Origin: Trichomonas vaginalis G3
Taxonomy: Eukaryota; Parabasalia; Trichomonadida; Trichomonadidae
NCBI RefSeq assembly: GCF_026262505.1
Contig: NC_067207.1
Coordinates: 31,712,082 to 31,776,081 of the forward strand
Direction: 5' to 3'
DNA: 64,000 bases
Position 1 is the first letter of the stretch, and each line of letters begins with the position of its first letter. Shown piece after piece: positions 50,077 to 59,872 of this stretch. The position numbers were made by a program, and so were the translations under genes. The notes beneath the pieces were generated by a model, which saw only the letters and a program-made list of their open reading frames with translations, ran no database searches and had not been told where the DNA came from.

Positions 50077-50495
50077 ATGAGCTTGTCAAAATCAGAGCGA
50101 GAGTCTATTATATTAAATGACGCAAGAGGAATACAACATCCTTTCTATTACGTAAGTCAGAGTAAAGATGGTAAAATATACGTAAGAAAAAGAAAGGTTC
50201 CATTAGCGAATGCAGAAAGCGACAACATTAAGGTGCATGGCAGAGGCGAAGCCCATATAAAACCTTCTGTTCAAACTGAACAATAGAACCAGAAGAAAAG
50301 AAGCCAGATGTACTTTCAATAACGAACCAAGAGCTTATTGCAAAGTTCGTGAATTTCATTGAAAAACAAACCGAGTCAAAGAACCTGACCCCAGTGAAAG
50401 AAGTTGAGACAAAAGAGAATGTACAGTTCATTGAAAATGTCAAGAAACAACTTCCACCACGAATGCCAAGAAGAAGAGTGAGAATAATGAAGTAA
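50077..50495 (+). pseudogene. Basic 144-aa-type protein (element 2 copy)
   Basis: Counterpart of 17331-17765, starting MSLSKSERESIILNDARGIQ and ending in the same Arg-rich tail. Broken (one or two breaks). A GAGGCGAAGCCC hairpin lies within it at about 50241. Confidence 0.55.
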
Positions 50496-50522
50496 ATAGA
50501 TATTTTTATCTGAAGTAAATAC

Positions 50523-52097
50523 ATGCAGAACGAACAGCTTAAACGAATTTACTCCAGCAGAGCATATTCATCAGATTCGCTCATATTTCGATATCATAGA
50601 CAATGCAGTTCAAATTGGTGACACTAATAGAAAATATTCTGACGCAAAGATTCCATCACAACCTGGAACTGCTAAAGATAACACATGGGTAACATTCAAT
50701 CTCTCACCTCCTGGTGAAAATATGTTGGACCTTTACAATACATTCATTACGTATAAAATGGAAGGTCAATTTATTGTAGATAAAGAAATTGGTTCAGGTT
50801 CCAATAAAACAAACCCACCAGGATTTTGGATTGGTTTCGATGACGATTTCTATGCAGTTGCTGGATATCAAATCCTTGCAAATGGTCGTATCGTATATTC
50901 TCAAGACAACGCAAGAGAAGAAGCATATATAACTTCAAACTCACAAACTACCGAACAAATAAAGAAAGTAGATGTTTTCTCAAAGACTCGACATGAAGAT
51001 GTATGGAGTCATTCGGGAACATGCAGAACAGGACAAATTGTTAGTGGTCCAATTACAGCAGGAAAATCATTTGATTTTAAGCTTCGTTTAAGAATTCCTG
51101 TTAGAAGATTCCTTCCATTAGAAGCTATTCGATTTATTCCAGCTTTTGCAGGAAACATTCAGCTTAAAGTAAAGTTCAGTAGCGACGCCTTACAATGCAC
51201 ATCTATATCTGTAAATGATATCATTGCTTTCAATCCAACTCTTAAAGTTGCATTTGCTTCAGATTCAAATCCACCGACAAATAAATTTGTTCCATGGAAT
51301 GAACCATTCACTATGATAACGAAGGCAGTAGAAGCTAGTGGAACAGTTACTATTACAACTGTAACCCAGCAACTATTTCGAACAAAGATGGATTTTAATG
51401 AATGTTTCATTCATCCAAAGTCATTCTCTTTAGACCCTAACATTTATACAGAACTTGTAGAACATTATACAAACGAGGCTTTATGTTTTCCTGTTAAAGT
51501 TATGGATTGGATTCCTATGGACGGTTCATTCTCAAAGAATACAGATAGTTCAAGTGCAACATTTACAGCAGCTTATACGCCTATTAATGTTAAAAGTATT
51601 TGGGCACTATTTAGAAAGAAAGACAACTATTATGTTAATTTTGAGAACCCTAAGTTTAAATATCTTCAGCTTTCCATGGGAGCTTATGGAAATATGCCTG
51701 CAGAACCTGAAAAATCATATGGACCTGTATTTTATGAAATGGTTGCGAACGCTGCAATACAAACAATGATATGATAGGATTTAATGAAGATGTTATGAGG
51801 TCATTGGTGGATGATGGTAGTGTGGAACATAAATGGGATAGCTATGACAACACACATTTCTTATGTGGTTTTCCAACAGAAGTGGACTTTTGCTTCCAGC
51901 AAGGTCAAACATCTACTGCTCCAATAACATACAAATTGTCTGTTAAAGGACCTATTGAACTAGCAACTGAAAATGTACCAAAGCCACTTATTGGATTTAT
52001 GAGGGATTGTTGCTTTGCCATTCAGGTGCGTGCTAATGGCATCCCCATAATAAGATTAGATGACTATAACTTAGCTACGGACGACAGTGAGGAATAA
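50523..52097 (+). pseudogene. Double-jelly-roll major capsid protein (element 2 copy)
   Basis: Same protein as 17793-19362. The larger part is open (350 codons) and shows NPPGFWIGFDDDFYAVAGYQ, FDFKLRLRIPVRRFLPLEAI, FIPAFAGNIQLKVKF and the second barrel to WALFRKKDNYYVNFENPKFK. About two breaks. It lies 27 bp after the basic gene, with TATTTTTATC before the ATG. Confidence 0.8.
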
Positions 52098-52127
52098 AGG
52101 ATGAACGTTTATTTTTAAAGCTTATAA

Positions 52128-52586
52128 ACGAGTTCTTCATCAAGCTCTCGTGAACCTTCACCATCTGTGAAACAAACTTTACCAAACGATTATGAAGCAC
52201 CTATTGAATATTTCTTACGAGCTGCACAATGGCAAAGAGCAGTCTCACCAAGGTTAGGTGTTCCACCAGCTCCTGTCAAAAATAGCATTTGGTCAAGTCC
52301 TTATATAAGATATGGTCTCCCACTAGGTTTGCTAGCTACAGCAGGAGCAGTTATGATGTTGAAAAGAAATAAAGCAAATGTTGTAAATAATACTGAAGTA
52401 GCTGAAGTTAAACAAACTCCAACACCTTCGCCAAAACCAACGCCTTCACAAGCAAAACCTTCAATGACTCCTGAACCTATGGAAGTACAAACTCCTGTTC
52501 AAAAGTCAACTCCTAAACCGACTCCAACATTTAAACCAGAACCTACTCCTCAAATAAATCGTAAAACTCCTGCGTTTCCTTACTGA
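52128..52586 (+). pseudogene. Membrane protein with Pro/Thr tail (element 2 copy)
   Basis: Counterpart of 19393-19830 with the same membrane segment (YGLPLGLLATAGAVMML) and a tail longer by one TPSQAKP-type unit. About one break near the start region. Confidence 0.5.
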
Positions 52587-52635
52587 AAAAAATAACGTTA
52601 TTTTTATTTAATATTAAAATTTTTATTTAATTAAA

Positions 52636-52871
52636 ATGACAAATAAAGTCACTGAAGCAATGAAACAAAAGTTTTTGGTAGAATAATTAAATCAGGAACT
52701 ATTCCAGAAGGTTTTTACGTTCATACTATGAAGGATGGTAGAGTTCAGTTTAGAAAGATAAAGCAACCATTAGATAAAGAAGGAATTTTGAGAAAGATTA
52801 AACTTCATGAGGACAACATTGCTGAACTTAAGAAGAAGCTAGAAGAGTTGGAGAAAGGAAGAGAGTTATAA
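52636..52871 (+). pseudogene. Coiled-coil 78-aa-type protein (element 2 copy)
   Basis: Counterpart of 19879-20115 (MTNKVTEAMKQKF start, KKKLEELEKG end). About one break. Last core gene before the right TIR. Confidence 0.5.
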
Positions 52872-52887
52872 AGCAATGAATTCAACA

Positions 52888-52934
52888 GGGTAGAAATGAG
52901 GTTAGAAATCGGGTTAGATCTAACCTTCTACCCT
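52888..52934. promoter_or_regulatory. AGATCT iteron, element-2 type (right TIR)
   Basis: GGGTTAGATCTAACC with GGGTAGAAA and TTCTACCC half-sites; single copy. Confidence 0.6.
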
Positions 52935-53023
52935 AAATTTATTTTTGCGCTATGTTTTCATACGTGTGAGGGTGGTGATATCATTTATTTTTAAATAAAT
53001 GTGGGAACAAAAATAAAGCATAT

Positions 53024-53380
53024 CTACTCAACAGGAATGAGACCCTTACTGACTATGTATTCGTTTAATGCTTGATGAAAACAATGGTACATATTATCGT
53101 ATGGGTATACACAACGTCTGTTTCCATCGTCGTCGTATATGTAGAGCTCAAATCCAGTCCAACCTTCTTTTGTACAATATGTAGCTTTATTTAAGTATGC
53201 ATTTATGTAGATAAGGCAATTTTCTTCATCGCTCCAGAAATAATTTTTGGTCATTGTTGAAATAGTTTTCGTTCCTCTACGTCCATAAGGAATGTATGCA
53301 ATAAATTTAGCATCATAAGGTATTATAATATATTCAGGATTTCTTTCATCGTCAATGGGTCTGTCTTTGTTAAAATGCAT
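53024..53380 (-). CDS. TIR-encoded 118-aa protein (right copy)
   Basis: Same 118 residues as 26277-26633. Transcribed from the end inward, the opposite sense to the 106-aa gene in the TIR of element 1. Function unknown. Confidence 0.65.
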   Translation of the reverse strand: MHFNKDRPIDDERNPEYIIIPYDAKFIAYIPYGRRGTKTISTMTKNYFWSDEENCLIYINAYLNKATYCTKEGWTGFELYIYDDDGNRRCVYPYDNMYHCFHQALNEYIVSKGLIPVE

Positions 53381-53719
53381 GTTTCTCAGTTTTACTTGAG
53401 TTTTGAATAGTTCACGGAAACGTTCTGGGAAAGAGTCATAGTAAATGTAGTCAGAGATGTCTTTGTAATGAAATAAAAAATTAAAAAAAAATAAAAATAA
53501 GGTTATTTTTTATTTAGTGAGGACGGTAGTGAATTCGTTAGTGAAGTCGTTAGTGAAGTCGTTTATGTGTCAGATGGTTTTGTAAATATTTAAGGTTAAG
53601 TTGGTGTTATGGTTGTGTTGTAAAATATACGTTACCGGTTTCGTAAAGTGTCAAACTGTTATCTTGGGTAAGGTGGAACGCAGTGCCACAGTACCCAACA
53701 TAGTCATACTAACTATAAA

Positions 53720-53890
53720 AACAGGATCTGGATCATTATCTATTTTTGACAGACTGTCGAAAGGAGATGAGATAAGACTTATGAGAGTTTTTAATGATAA
53801 ATGTAAATTTTTCAGAGAAGAATCAATATTATTCAATAAATCATCCTTTCAATTCAACATTTATTACATAATGTTTCCACAATTGATATG
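53720..53890 (+). pseudogene. Continuation of the interrupted surface-protein gene
   Basis: After the right target copy the frame that ended at 25942 continues in phase for about 57 codons (TGSGSLSIFDRLSKGDEIRL...) to a TGA at 53888. It has no clear beta-helix repeat, so it may be the end of the host protein or a decayed part. Confidence 0.45.
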
Positions 53891-54068
53891 AATCTTTTAA
53901 TATTGCAAATATAATTCCGAATTGGATCAGTGTTATTGTAATAAGACACACTTACAAATATCAAACATATTCTCAAAAATTGAAAATCAAGGGTGATGGG
54001 ACATTGAAAATTAAACCTTAAACAAATTATTTGAAAAAATGTCAGAAAATGTTGTACTTGCTGGTTCA
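53891..54068. other. Gene-free host stretch
   Basis: AT-rich with no recognisable gene or repeat. It ends where the half foldback begins. Confidence 0.5.
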
Positions 54069-54740
54069 CCAAAAAAAATATATAAAATTTGATCATAAAT
54101 AAAATCGTTTTAAATTACTTCTTCATTTAAATTATAACAATTATTTTTGGTTTTATATTTTTTTGGATCAAATCCATTTTAATAGAATTTATATACTATT
54201 CATCTATTAGTAAACACTACCGTATATTATTTTTTAAGCTATCTTATTTTTTGAAATTTTATTCAAATCTTTGGTCGCAAGAAGAATTGCATGATAAATA
54301 AAAACATTTAATCAAAGTCAATTTTATTTTTCATATTCAAATGGACTGAGTGTTAACATTTAACATTTTTTGCTAATTGTCGTCAAAAATTAGGCGTAAA
54401 GCAAAAATTGATATTTCATATGGTTTTATGATAGATAAGCATTATATTCCCACTCATTATATTCGTAAATTTTGAGGTTTATCCTTCGCTTTTAAGATCA
54501 TTGAATTTGATTTTTATATAAAATAGTTATATATTAGAAAATAATATGAGTTTATGTGATATTATTTTTCAGAAGATTTTGTGTTCTTCTTCAAAATTTT
54601 ATTTTTTATTAAAAAGAATCTTTACAAAATATACATTTACTTTAATTAATATTTAAAAACGTGCTCTATCAAAAGTTCCAAAAATTCAATATTTTAGCTT
54701 TTCTGAGGTGTCACTTTTGATGAATTTCTGTTTACAACAG
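54069..54740. mobile_element. Half copy of the foldback element
   Basis: Contains one whole arm, with the tip at 54740 (GTTTACAACAG), the centre (TTACTTCTTCATTTAA) and about 45 bp of the other arm, where it is cut off. It proves the uninterrupted centre of the foldback. It is nearly identical to both arms at 27911-28533 and 30944-31412, so activity was recent. It lies about 150 bp before the TTLL gene. Confidence 0.85.
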
Positions 54741-54892
54741 TCTAGGCGTCTTTGGTGCAATGGTTCTCGAATGCGTTATTTTTAAAAAAATAGTTTATTG
54801 TATGAAAAATAATTGTACGTTATTGATTTTTTTTGACGATAAGGTGTTTACAAAATTTTTAGTTCGCGGTAAAGCAATAGCGCCAAAAAGTC

Positions 54893-56521
54893 ATGATTCC
54901 TGAGGTGCGATATATAGTTTTTAAGGCGGCAATTTATGAAGATGAGCTTGATAGCCCAATTCGTGTTGCCCGTGCCTCAAAATTAAGAGTTGGCTCATAT
55001 AATAAACAATTAGTTCAGAGTTTATGTTACTATAACGGATTGAAGATAACTGAGAAAGATGATTATGTTCTGTACTGGGGAAGCTCTCCGGATTCTGATA
55101 AGATATCACCTTATTGCTGTTTTCAAAAGATAAACCATTTTCCAAATTCAAAAAATACAATAGGCAATAAAGCTGAGTTCGCAAAGATCATTCAGACACA
55201 CCCATTAATCGCAAAGTTTCCAAATTTATTCCCAAAATCATACATTTATCCGGAAGATAATAAAAATTTATACCAGAGGATGAAAAGTCATCCATCAATG
55301 CAATTCATTTCAAAGCCACCTCGCGGCAGTGGCGGAAATGGCATCAAAATCATTACTTTCAAAGATTATTATTCAATTAAGCAAGGATCTGTTGTTTCTG
55401 ACTACATTGCTCGACCATTGCTTATTGATGGCTTCAAATTCGATCTCAGGATATACGTTCTTGTTACTTCTTTTTGTCCATTACGAGCTTTTGTTTACAA
55501 AGACGGTCTTGCAAGATTCGCAACAGAAACATATACAAAAGGCAAAGATTGTCTATTTGCTGCCTTAACAAATGCTACACTTAATAAGAAAGGCTACAAT
55601 TATTGTGATGAATTCAAATGGAAGCTCACAGAGCTTGTTGCTGAACTTGAAAAGCGCTGGGGAAGGTCTCCATCTGAAACCATGAAAGATATTTATACAG
55701 TTGTTGCCAAAACCTTAACATCAATTCAATCTACGATGACAACTACAGATGCAGACGGAATTCATGACAATTACTTCGAGATTTACGGTTTTGACATACT
55801 TATTGACAGGGAATTCCACATGTGGCTCCTTGAAGTCAATACATTTCCTTGTTTAGGAACAACGGAAGAGTCAGACTACGAAGTCAAAGGTCCCATGATC
55901 GCCAATGCACTCAGTATTGTCGGAATTCCTGATCTAAGTCTCTCAGAATTACGTTCTATTGAAGCCAAAATTGATCCATCTCAAATTGACTTGGACCAGC
56001 TTCAAGCACAGAAGGTCAAAGCCGAAGATGAGCGAAATAGACAGTCTGGTAATGGTTTTGTCCGTATATTCCCTTCAGAACTGACAGCTCCACTTGAAGA
56101 ATACTTATTAAAACCACTTGGATGCACTTTGAGTAGGTTATCCCAACAGATTATTAGTAACAATGCACAGCAGATCGGAGAATCACTCACAGGATCACAA
56201 GGAATGGTCATTCTTATGCATGTTTTGACAAAAATTGAAGCAATGATGAGAAGAGTATCAGATCCACGACTTTTAGCGCGTATACAATGTTTCCTTGTTG
56301 CACAGGGATACACAACGCCACGTGGAACTTCAAATACTAGAGCTTTATTGAGACATTATATTGATAAGTTGAATAACTGGATTTCTGTATCAACAGAAGA
56401 TTTTGTTGTTCAACCTGACACAAGAAAGAGGATTCTTTCACTTGAAGATGCTGATTTGGCTGATGTTTTGGAGAGTTCTCAAATGAAACTCGTTAAAAAT
56501 GTTAGATTATTGTTCCCATAA
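54893..56521 (+). CDS. Tubulin-tyrosine-ligase-like (TTLL) enzyme, 542 aa
   Basis: Complete TTL domain. ATP-grasp motifs are QFISKPPRGSGGNGIKI (residues about 137-153), RPLLIDGFKFDLRIYVLVTS (174-193) and LFAALTNATLNKKG (221-234). NYFEIYGFDILIDREFHMWL and LLEVNTFPCLGT (293-333) provide the metal-binding Glu and Asn. TTLL enzymes add glutamate or glycine chains to tubulin tails with ATP; trichomonads with four or more flagella carry many paralogs. The helical C-terminal 200 residues may bind microtubules. The ATG at 54893 is the only one that keeps the N-terminal part (MIPEVRYIVFKAAI); no in-frame alternative is nearby. The half foldback may have replaced distal promoter sequence. Polyglutamylase versus glycylase cannot be decided. 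Confidence 0.9.
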   Translation: MIPEVRYIVFKAAIYEDELDSPIRVARASKLRVGSYNKQLVQSLCYYNGLKITEKDDYVLYWGSSPDSDKISPYCCFQKINHFPNSKNTIGNKAEFAKIIQTHPLIAKFPNLFPKSYIYPEDNKNLYQRMKSHPSMQFISKPPRGSGGNGIKIITFKDYYSIKQGSVVSDYIARPLLIDGFKFDLRIYVLVTSFCPLRAFVYKDGLARFATETYTKGKDCLFAALTNATLNKKGYNYCDEFKWKLTELVAELEKRWGRSPSETMKDIYTVVAKTLTSIQSTMTTTDADGIHDNYFEIYGFDILIDREFHMWLLEVNTFPCLGTTEESDYEVKGPMIANALSIVGIPDLSLSELRSIEAKIDPSQIDLDQLQAQKVKAEDERNRQSGNGFVRIFPSELTAPLEEYLLKPLGCTLSRLSQQIISNNAQQIGESLTGSQGMVILMHVLTKIEAMMRRVSDPRLLARIQCFLVAQGYTTPRGTSNTRALLRHYIDKLNNWISVSTEDFVVQPDTRKRILSLEDADLADVLESSQMKLVKNVRLLFP

Positions 56522-57076
56522 TAGATATATAGATTTGTATTATATTATAAAATACTTTCATATATGATTTATTTGAGAAAAAAACTATTTTCTTTTAATC
56601 ATTATTTTATTTTTCTTAATTTTCTTAGAATCATGAGCAAATGACCATATATTGACATACATCTATTCAATGAAGATAAAATATTTTCTTATTATTATAT
56701 ATTATATTTTCTCATTTAGTAATTTAAAGTTAAAAACAATGAAAATCAAAGATATGAACCTTTTCTTCAAGTTGATATTTTAGCTTGATGTTTTGGTCGT
56801 TGAATACTTACATGAAGCATAGATCATTAAAAAGATTTATGAAAAATTGGTTTTTATGAAAACTTCTACCCACAAACAAATGCTATTAGTTGATGATAAA
56901 CTGTTTTGTTATAGTCTTTAAGCCGAGAGTCTCAATGGTATCATTTTTGATTATAAAATTTGATTATAAAATCGAGCTACTTTAGTAAAATGATATCCTC
57001 GTATAAAACAACATAATTGTTGACGTTTAGTTTTTGGATGATAAAAATCAAAGCGATTTTTTTTTCTCATTTTTTT
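56522..57076. other. Intergenic spacer
   Basis: AT-rich and without coding signal. It holds the TTLL 3' end and, at 57067-57071, an initiator-like TCATT before the next ATG. Confidence 0.6.
57067..57071 (+). promoter_or_regulatory. Initiator (Inr) TCATT of the ChAPs-like gene
   Basis: Matches the trichomonad initiator TCA(+1)-Y-W with the A eight bases before the ATG at 57077. Leaders of this length are usual in trichomonads. It decides against the non-ATG and ATG positions further upstream in the same frame. Confidence 0.6.
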
Positions 57077-58720
57077 ATGGCATCAACAATTGAAAATCTT
57101 TATGAAGTTACACAGAAGAATATGATCAAAGAAAGAAAGCAAATGTGCCAAAAAAGCGGTACATTAGGTCCAGATGATCTGATTTGTCTGAGAAAAGAAG
57201 AAAAGACGTTATTATCAGATGGAAGGCCGAGGAACTATTTTCATTGTGTCTGTGGCTTGAAAATAGATACACCAGCAGCATTTCCTGCGTATTTAGCCAG
57301 TTTATTGTCGAGACAAGAAAAAGGATCAATTTCGAAAAAGTATAAAATCACTCAATCCACGTGTTACGTTTGGGATTCGTTTGACCAAAATGAATTTGTT
57401 GCGCAAATCCAGTCAACTGGATCGTGTGCATTTAAATGTTACAAAATAGATCAATCCGAGTCAAAAATAGATGACGAGAAATGGAATAAGATACGTCTTT
57501 CATCAGCATTACGCTATTATAGAGCATCTCAATACTTATTATTTGCATTTTTCGGTTCAAATCCAGTAAGTAATTCAATTACAAAAGCTTTTTCGGCAAC
57601 ACTATTAGATTTAGACGAATTTATATACATAGCTGAAAACCATCCTAATTCTGATGAACTTCAAGCTGCTTTAGCAGCTGGTTTAATTTTATCTTTGACA
57701 GCAGAGAAAATCTTCGAATTTTTGAGAAAATACATGCTTAAATTTCCTACAATATTCGATCACATACTGAGATACATCCCAATTGAATGTAATTTCGCGA
57801 AAAAATTGATTCTATTACTAAAAGATCATATGGAATTATTTCCAGAAGATGTTGATGTTGCTATTGCATTAATGAAATTACTTCCAGATGATCCAATATA
57901 TTTTATTGTCTTTAATTCAATCTGGTGTAAACCCAACGCAGGAATAGCTCTTGCAAGAAGGTTTATTGACCAACAACGATTTACAGATGCATTTACTATC
58001 TTGAATGCAACTGCTTTCGCATCAGGATGGCCTTCATTAAATGTTAATTACAAAAACTTAGATTGCGACATACCAAGAAAGGCTCCTGAACGGGGACCAA
58101 CACTTACAGATATTAAGCTTGTTAATGCACCGCTCTGCGGAACACAACACGAATATTTTTCAACTATTGCAGAATTATATCTTAAAATGGGAGAAACTGC
58201 TTTCAAATCACTTGTAATGAAAGTTCAAACAGTTAGAAAATGCGGAAGAAAGATTAATAATACACAATTATGGCCTCATCAGCTTTCATACGGAGAAGTT
58301 GATGAAAATAATTATTTATATGATCCTGGAGAATTCTGTATTAATGATACAGTGTCACAATTTGAAGAATTTGATTTTTCAAAGAGTTTTAATGATACAA
58401 TTTCGGATGTACAGAAAGCTCTTGCTCATAAAGATAAAATAATGGCAGGAATTGATACTACAAACACAACTTCTGCTCTTATTCTCGGATTACGACTGAA
58501 AGATCAAAATCTTATCAAGAAGAGCTTTGCTGAGCTTGTTAGAACACATGAAGCTACAAAAATGGATCAAATGCTTCTTCTAAAGGCCGTAATGCTCAAT
58601 ATTGGCCCGCCAATCGATGAAATTTTGGCAATGGATATTTCTCATTTTTCATACGTTCAACAGAATGCGTTCGAGTTTGTGAAAGCATTAACTTTTTGTA
58701 TTATAGAGTTATCAAATTAA
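57077..58720 (+). CDS. Exomer/ChAPs-family-like protein, 547 aa
   Basis: The N-terminal part (SGTLGPDDLICLRKEEK, then RNYFHCVCGLKIDTPAAFPA, YLASLL, YKITQSTCYVWDSFDQNEFV) matches the opening of ChAPs proteins: L-G-P-x-D-L, a YH-V-x-G strand, AYL and a C-x-x-x-x-x-F strand. Helical TPR-like repeats follow (RFIDQQRFTDAFTILNATAF). In yeast ChAPs form the exomer coat that moves selected cargo from the trans-Golgi to the surface. Start at 57077 from the initiator. Complete, no introns, stop TAA followed by ATTAG. The match is by eye and distant, so another TPR protein is possible. Confidence 0.55.
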   Translation: MASTIENLYEVTQKNMIKERKQMCQKSGTLGPDDLICLRKEEKTLLSDGRPRNYFHCVCGLKIDTPAAFPAYLASLLSRQEKGSISKKYKITQSTCYVWDSFDQNEFVAQIQSTGSCAFKCYKIDQSESKIDDEKWNKIRLSSALRYYRASQYLLFAFFGSNPVSNSITKAFSATLLDLDEFIYIAENHPNSDELQAALAAGLILSLTAEKIFEFLRKYMLKFPTIFDHILRYIPIECNFAKKLILLLKDHMELFPEDVDVAIALMKLLPDDPIYFIVFNSIWCKPNAGIALARRFIDQQRFTDAFTILNATAFASGWPSLNVNYKNLDCDIPRKAPERGPTLTDIKLVNAPLCGTQHEYFSTIAELYLKMGETAFKSLVMKVQTVRKCGRKINNTQLWPHQLSYGEVDENNYLYDPGEFCINDTVSQFEEFDFSKSFNDTISDVQKALAHKDKIMAGIDTTNTTSALILGLRLKDQNLIKKSFAELVRTHEATKMDQMLLLKAVMLNIGPPIDEILAMDISHFSYVQQNAFEFVKALTFCIIELSN

Positions 58721-58828
58721 ATTAGATTGTTTATTTAGTTGTTAATTTTATTCATATTTTTTGAGTAGGTTTTGACGTCAATTCAATTTATAATTTTGAA
58801 TACGATAGACTGACCAGAGGTAGGTTAA

Positions 58829-59868
58829 GGGTGCACCCGTATGTACGTTTATTTGAGAGGAGGAGGATTACCCTCTCAATTTTGAGGGATTCGTTAGTTT
58901 ATTTTCTCGATGAATATGCAATAAAATTTGATTTCTACCTTATCAATATACTTCATATAATATACACATGTTCATGTAAAAACTTTTTTCCAAAATCCTC
59001 AGGAATTAAGGGATTTTTGAATTTTAAGAATTTTTTTCGAATTTTTTCGAAAAAAAAATATTTTCAGAACAGCCTTAACGGCTAAGATTTAGGAACAATG
59101 TTAAGTATCAAAAAGAAAGGAGGTCTGATATAGACAACATATATCGTTGAAGGTTGAAAAATCTATAATATTTGAGCCCAAAATTTCAAATTTTAATTTT
59201 TTGAAAAAAGAGGCCACCCGTATGTACGTTTATTTGAGAGGAGGAGGATTATATTTTTGAAAGGGTGAAACATTATGAATATGTTAATTATATAAGAATA
59301 TGTATTATTATAAAAAAGAAAAAATAAAGCACGTTAAAATTTTTCTTTCTTGATTTTTTACAAAATCTACTTAGAATTATGCAAAATATGACTAAATAAT
59401 TATAAATTTCAAGTTAAATTTTAATTTTGATAAATAATTTAAATTTCAAAATATCAAGTTCAGTTCGACTATGTATGTAGTAATTCCTCAATAAAGTGCC
59501 AAAACCCTATTAAAATATATGAACATTTTCAACATTTTAATGTTTTTATTTAAAAATTTGTTGGAATATGAGCTTCAAACAATTATTATGTAAATAAAAA
59601 TAATTAAATATATGTATTTATTCGTATTACAACCGTAGTAAGTCGATTCTTCCTTTCTTCTACTGAGGTTTGAATTTGATTTCGAATTGTAAAGAGATTC
59701 AAAGGGAAAATACTAGCGGATAAAAACTACCTCCATGAAAGGGTCATAATGGAGTCAAGTTGTATTTTTTGATATTTTTTGCTTTTCGAGCCTAAATAGG
59801 TAGCCAAGATAATGCCCAAAAATAAGGTTCTAAATTCTGAAGTTTACATGATCCTCTCGTGTGCACCC
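58829..59868. mobile_element. TTAA-flanked MITE A, 1040 bp
   Basis: Bounded by TTAA at 58825-58828 and 59869-59872. The ends GGGTGCACCCGTATG and GTGTGCACCC are inverted. A 37-bp subterminal unit (CACCCGTATGTACGTTTATT...GGATTA) occurs at 58833 and again at about 59215. It contains CCTCTCAATTTTGAGGG. It has no gene. The TTAA target suggests the piggyBac type; a TA or TWA duplication (mariner, Harbinger) cannot be excluded. Confidence 0.7.
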
Positions 59869-59872
59869 TTAA

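Larger units (their letters stand above)
25943..53714. mobile_element. Polinton/Maverick element 2 (27.8 kb including a nested insertion, broken)
   Basis: The ends read AGTTAGTATGACTATGTTGG and its inverse. They are flanked on both sides by ATAAA (25938-25942 and 53715-53719), a 5-bp target duplication. Gene order and orientation equal those of element 1, and most genes are nearly identical to it, so the two diverged recently. About 4.85 kb of the length is the nested MULE-type insertion. The copy is broken, with roughly half a dozen breaks besides that insertion. PolB, ATPase, integrase and several small genes look whole. The element-specific parts are the TIR gene, iteron sequence and KilA-N cassette. 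Confidence 0.93.
52860..53714. repeat. Right TIR of Polinton 2
   Basis: Inverse of the left TIR but with only one iteron unit (52888-52934). It ends CATACTAACT, followed by the target copy ATAAA. Only the outermost 150 bp or so and the iteron region resemble the TIR of element 1. Confidence 0.88.

Noticed and set aside
54741-54892. A-box-like TGGTGCAATGG before the TTLL gene
   Set aside because: No B box or tRNA structure follows.
57017-57076. Longer N-terminus for the ChAPs-like protein
   Set aside because: Starts at a non-ATG codon, or at an ATG upstream of the TCATT initiator; the ATG at 57077 fits trichomonad leader length.
58831-59085. 84-aa ORF at the end of MITE A
   Set aside because: Lies in a non-coding MITE, begins in its TIR, and is interrupted in the second copy by the hAT insertion site; no protein features.
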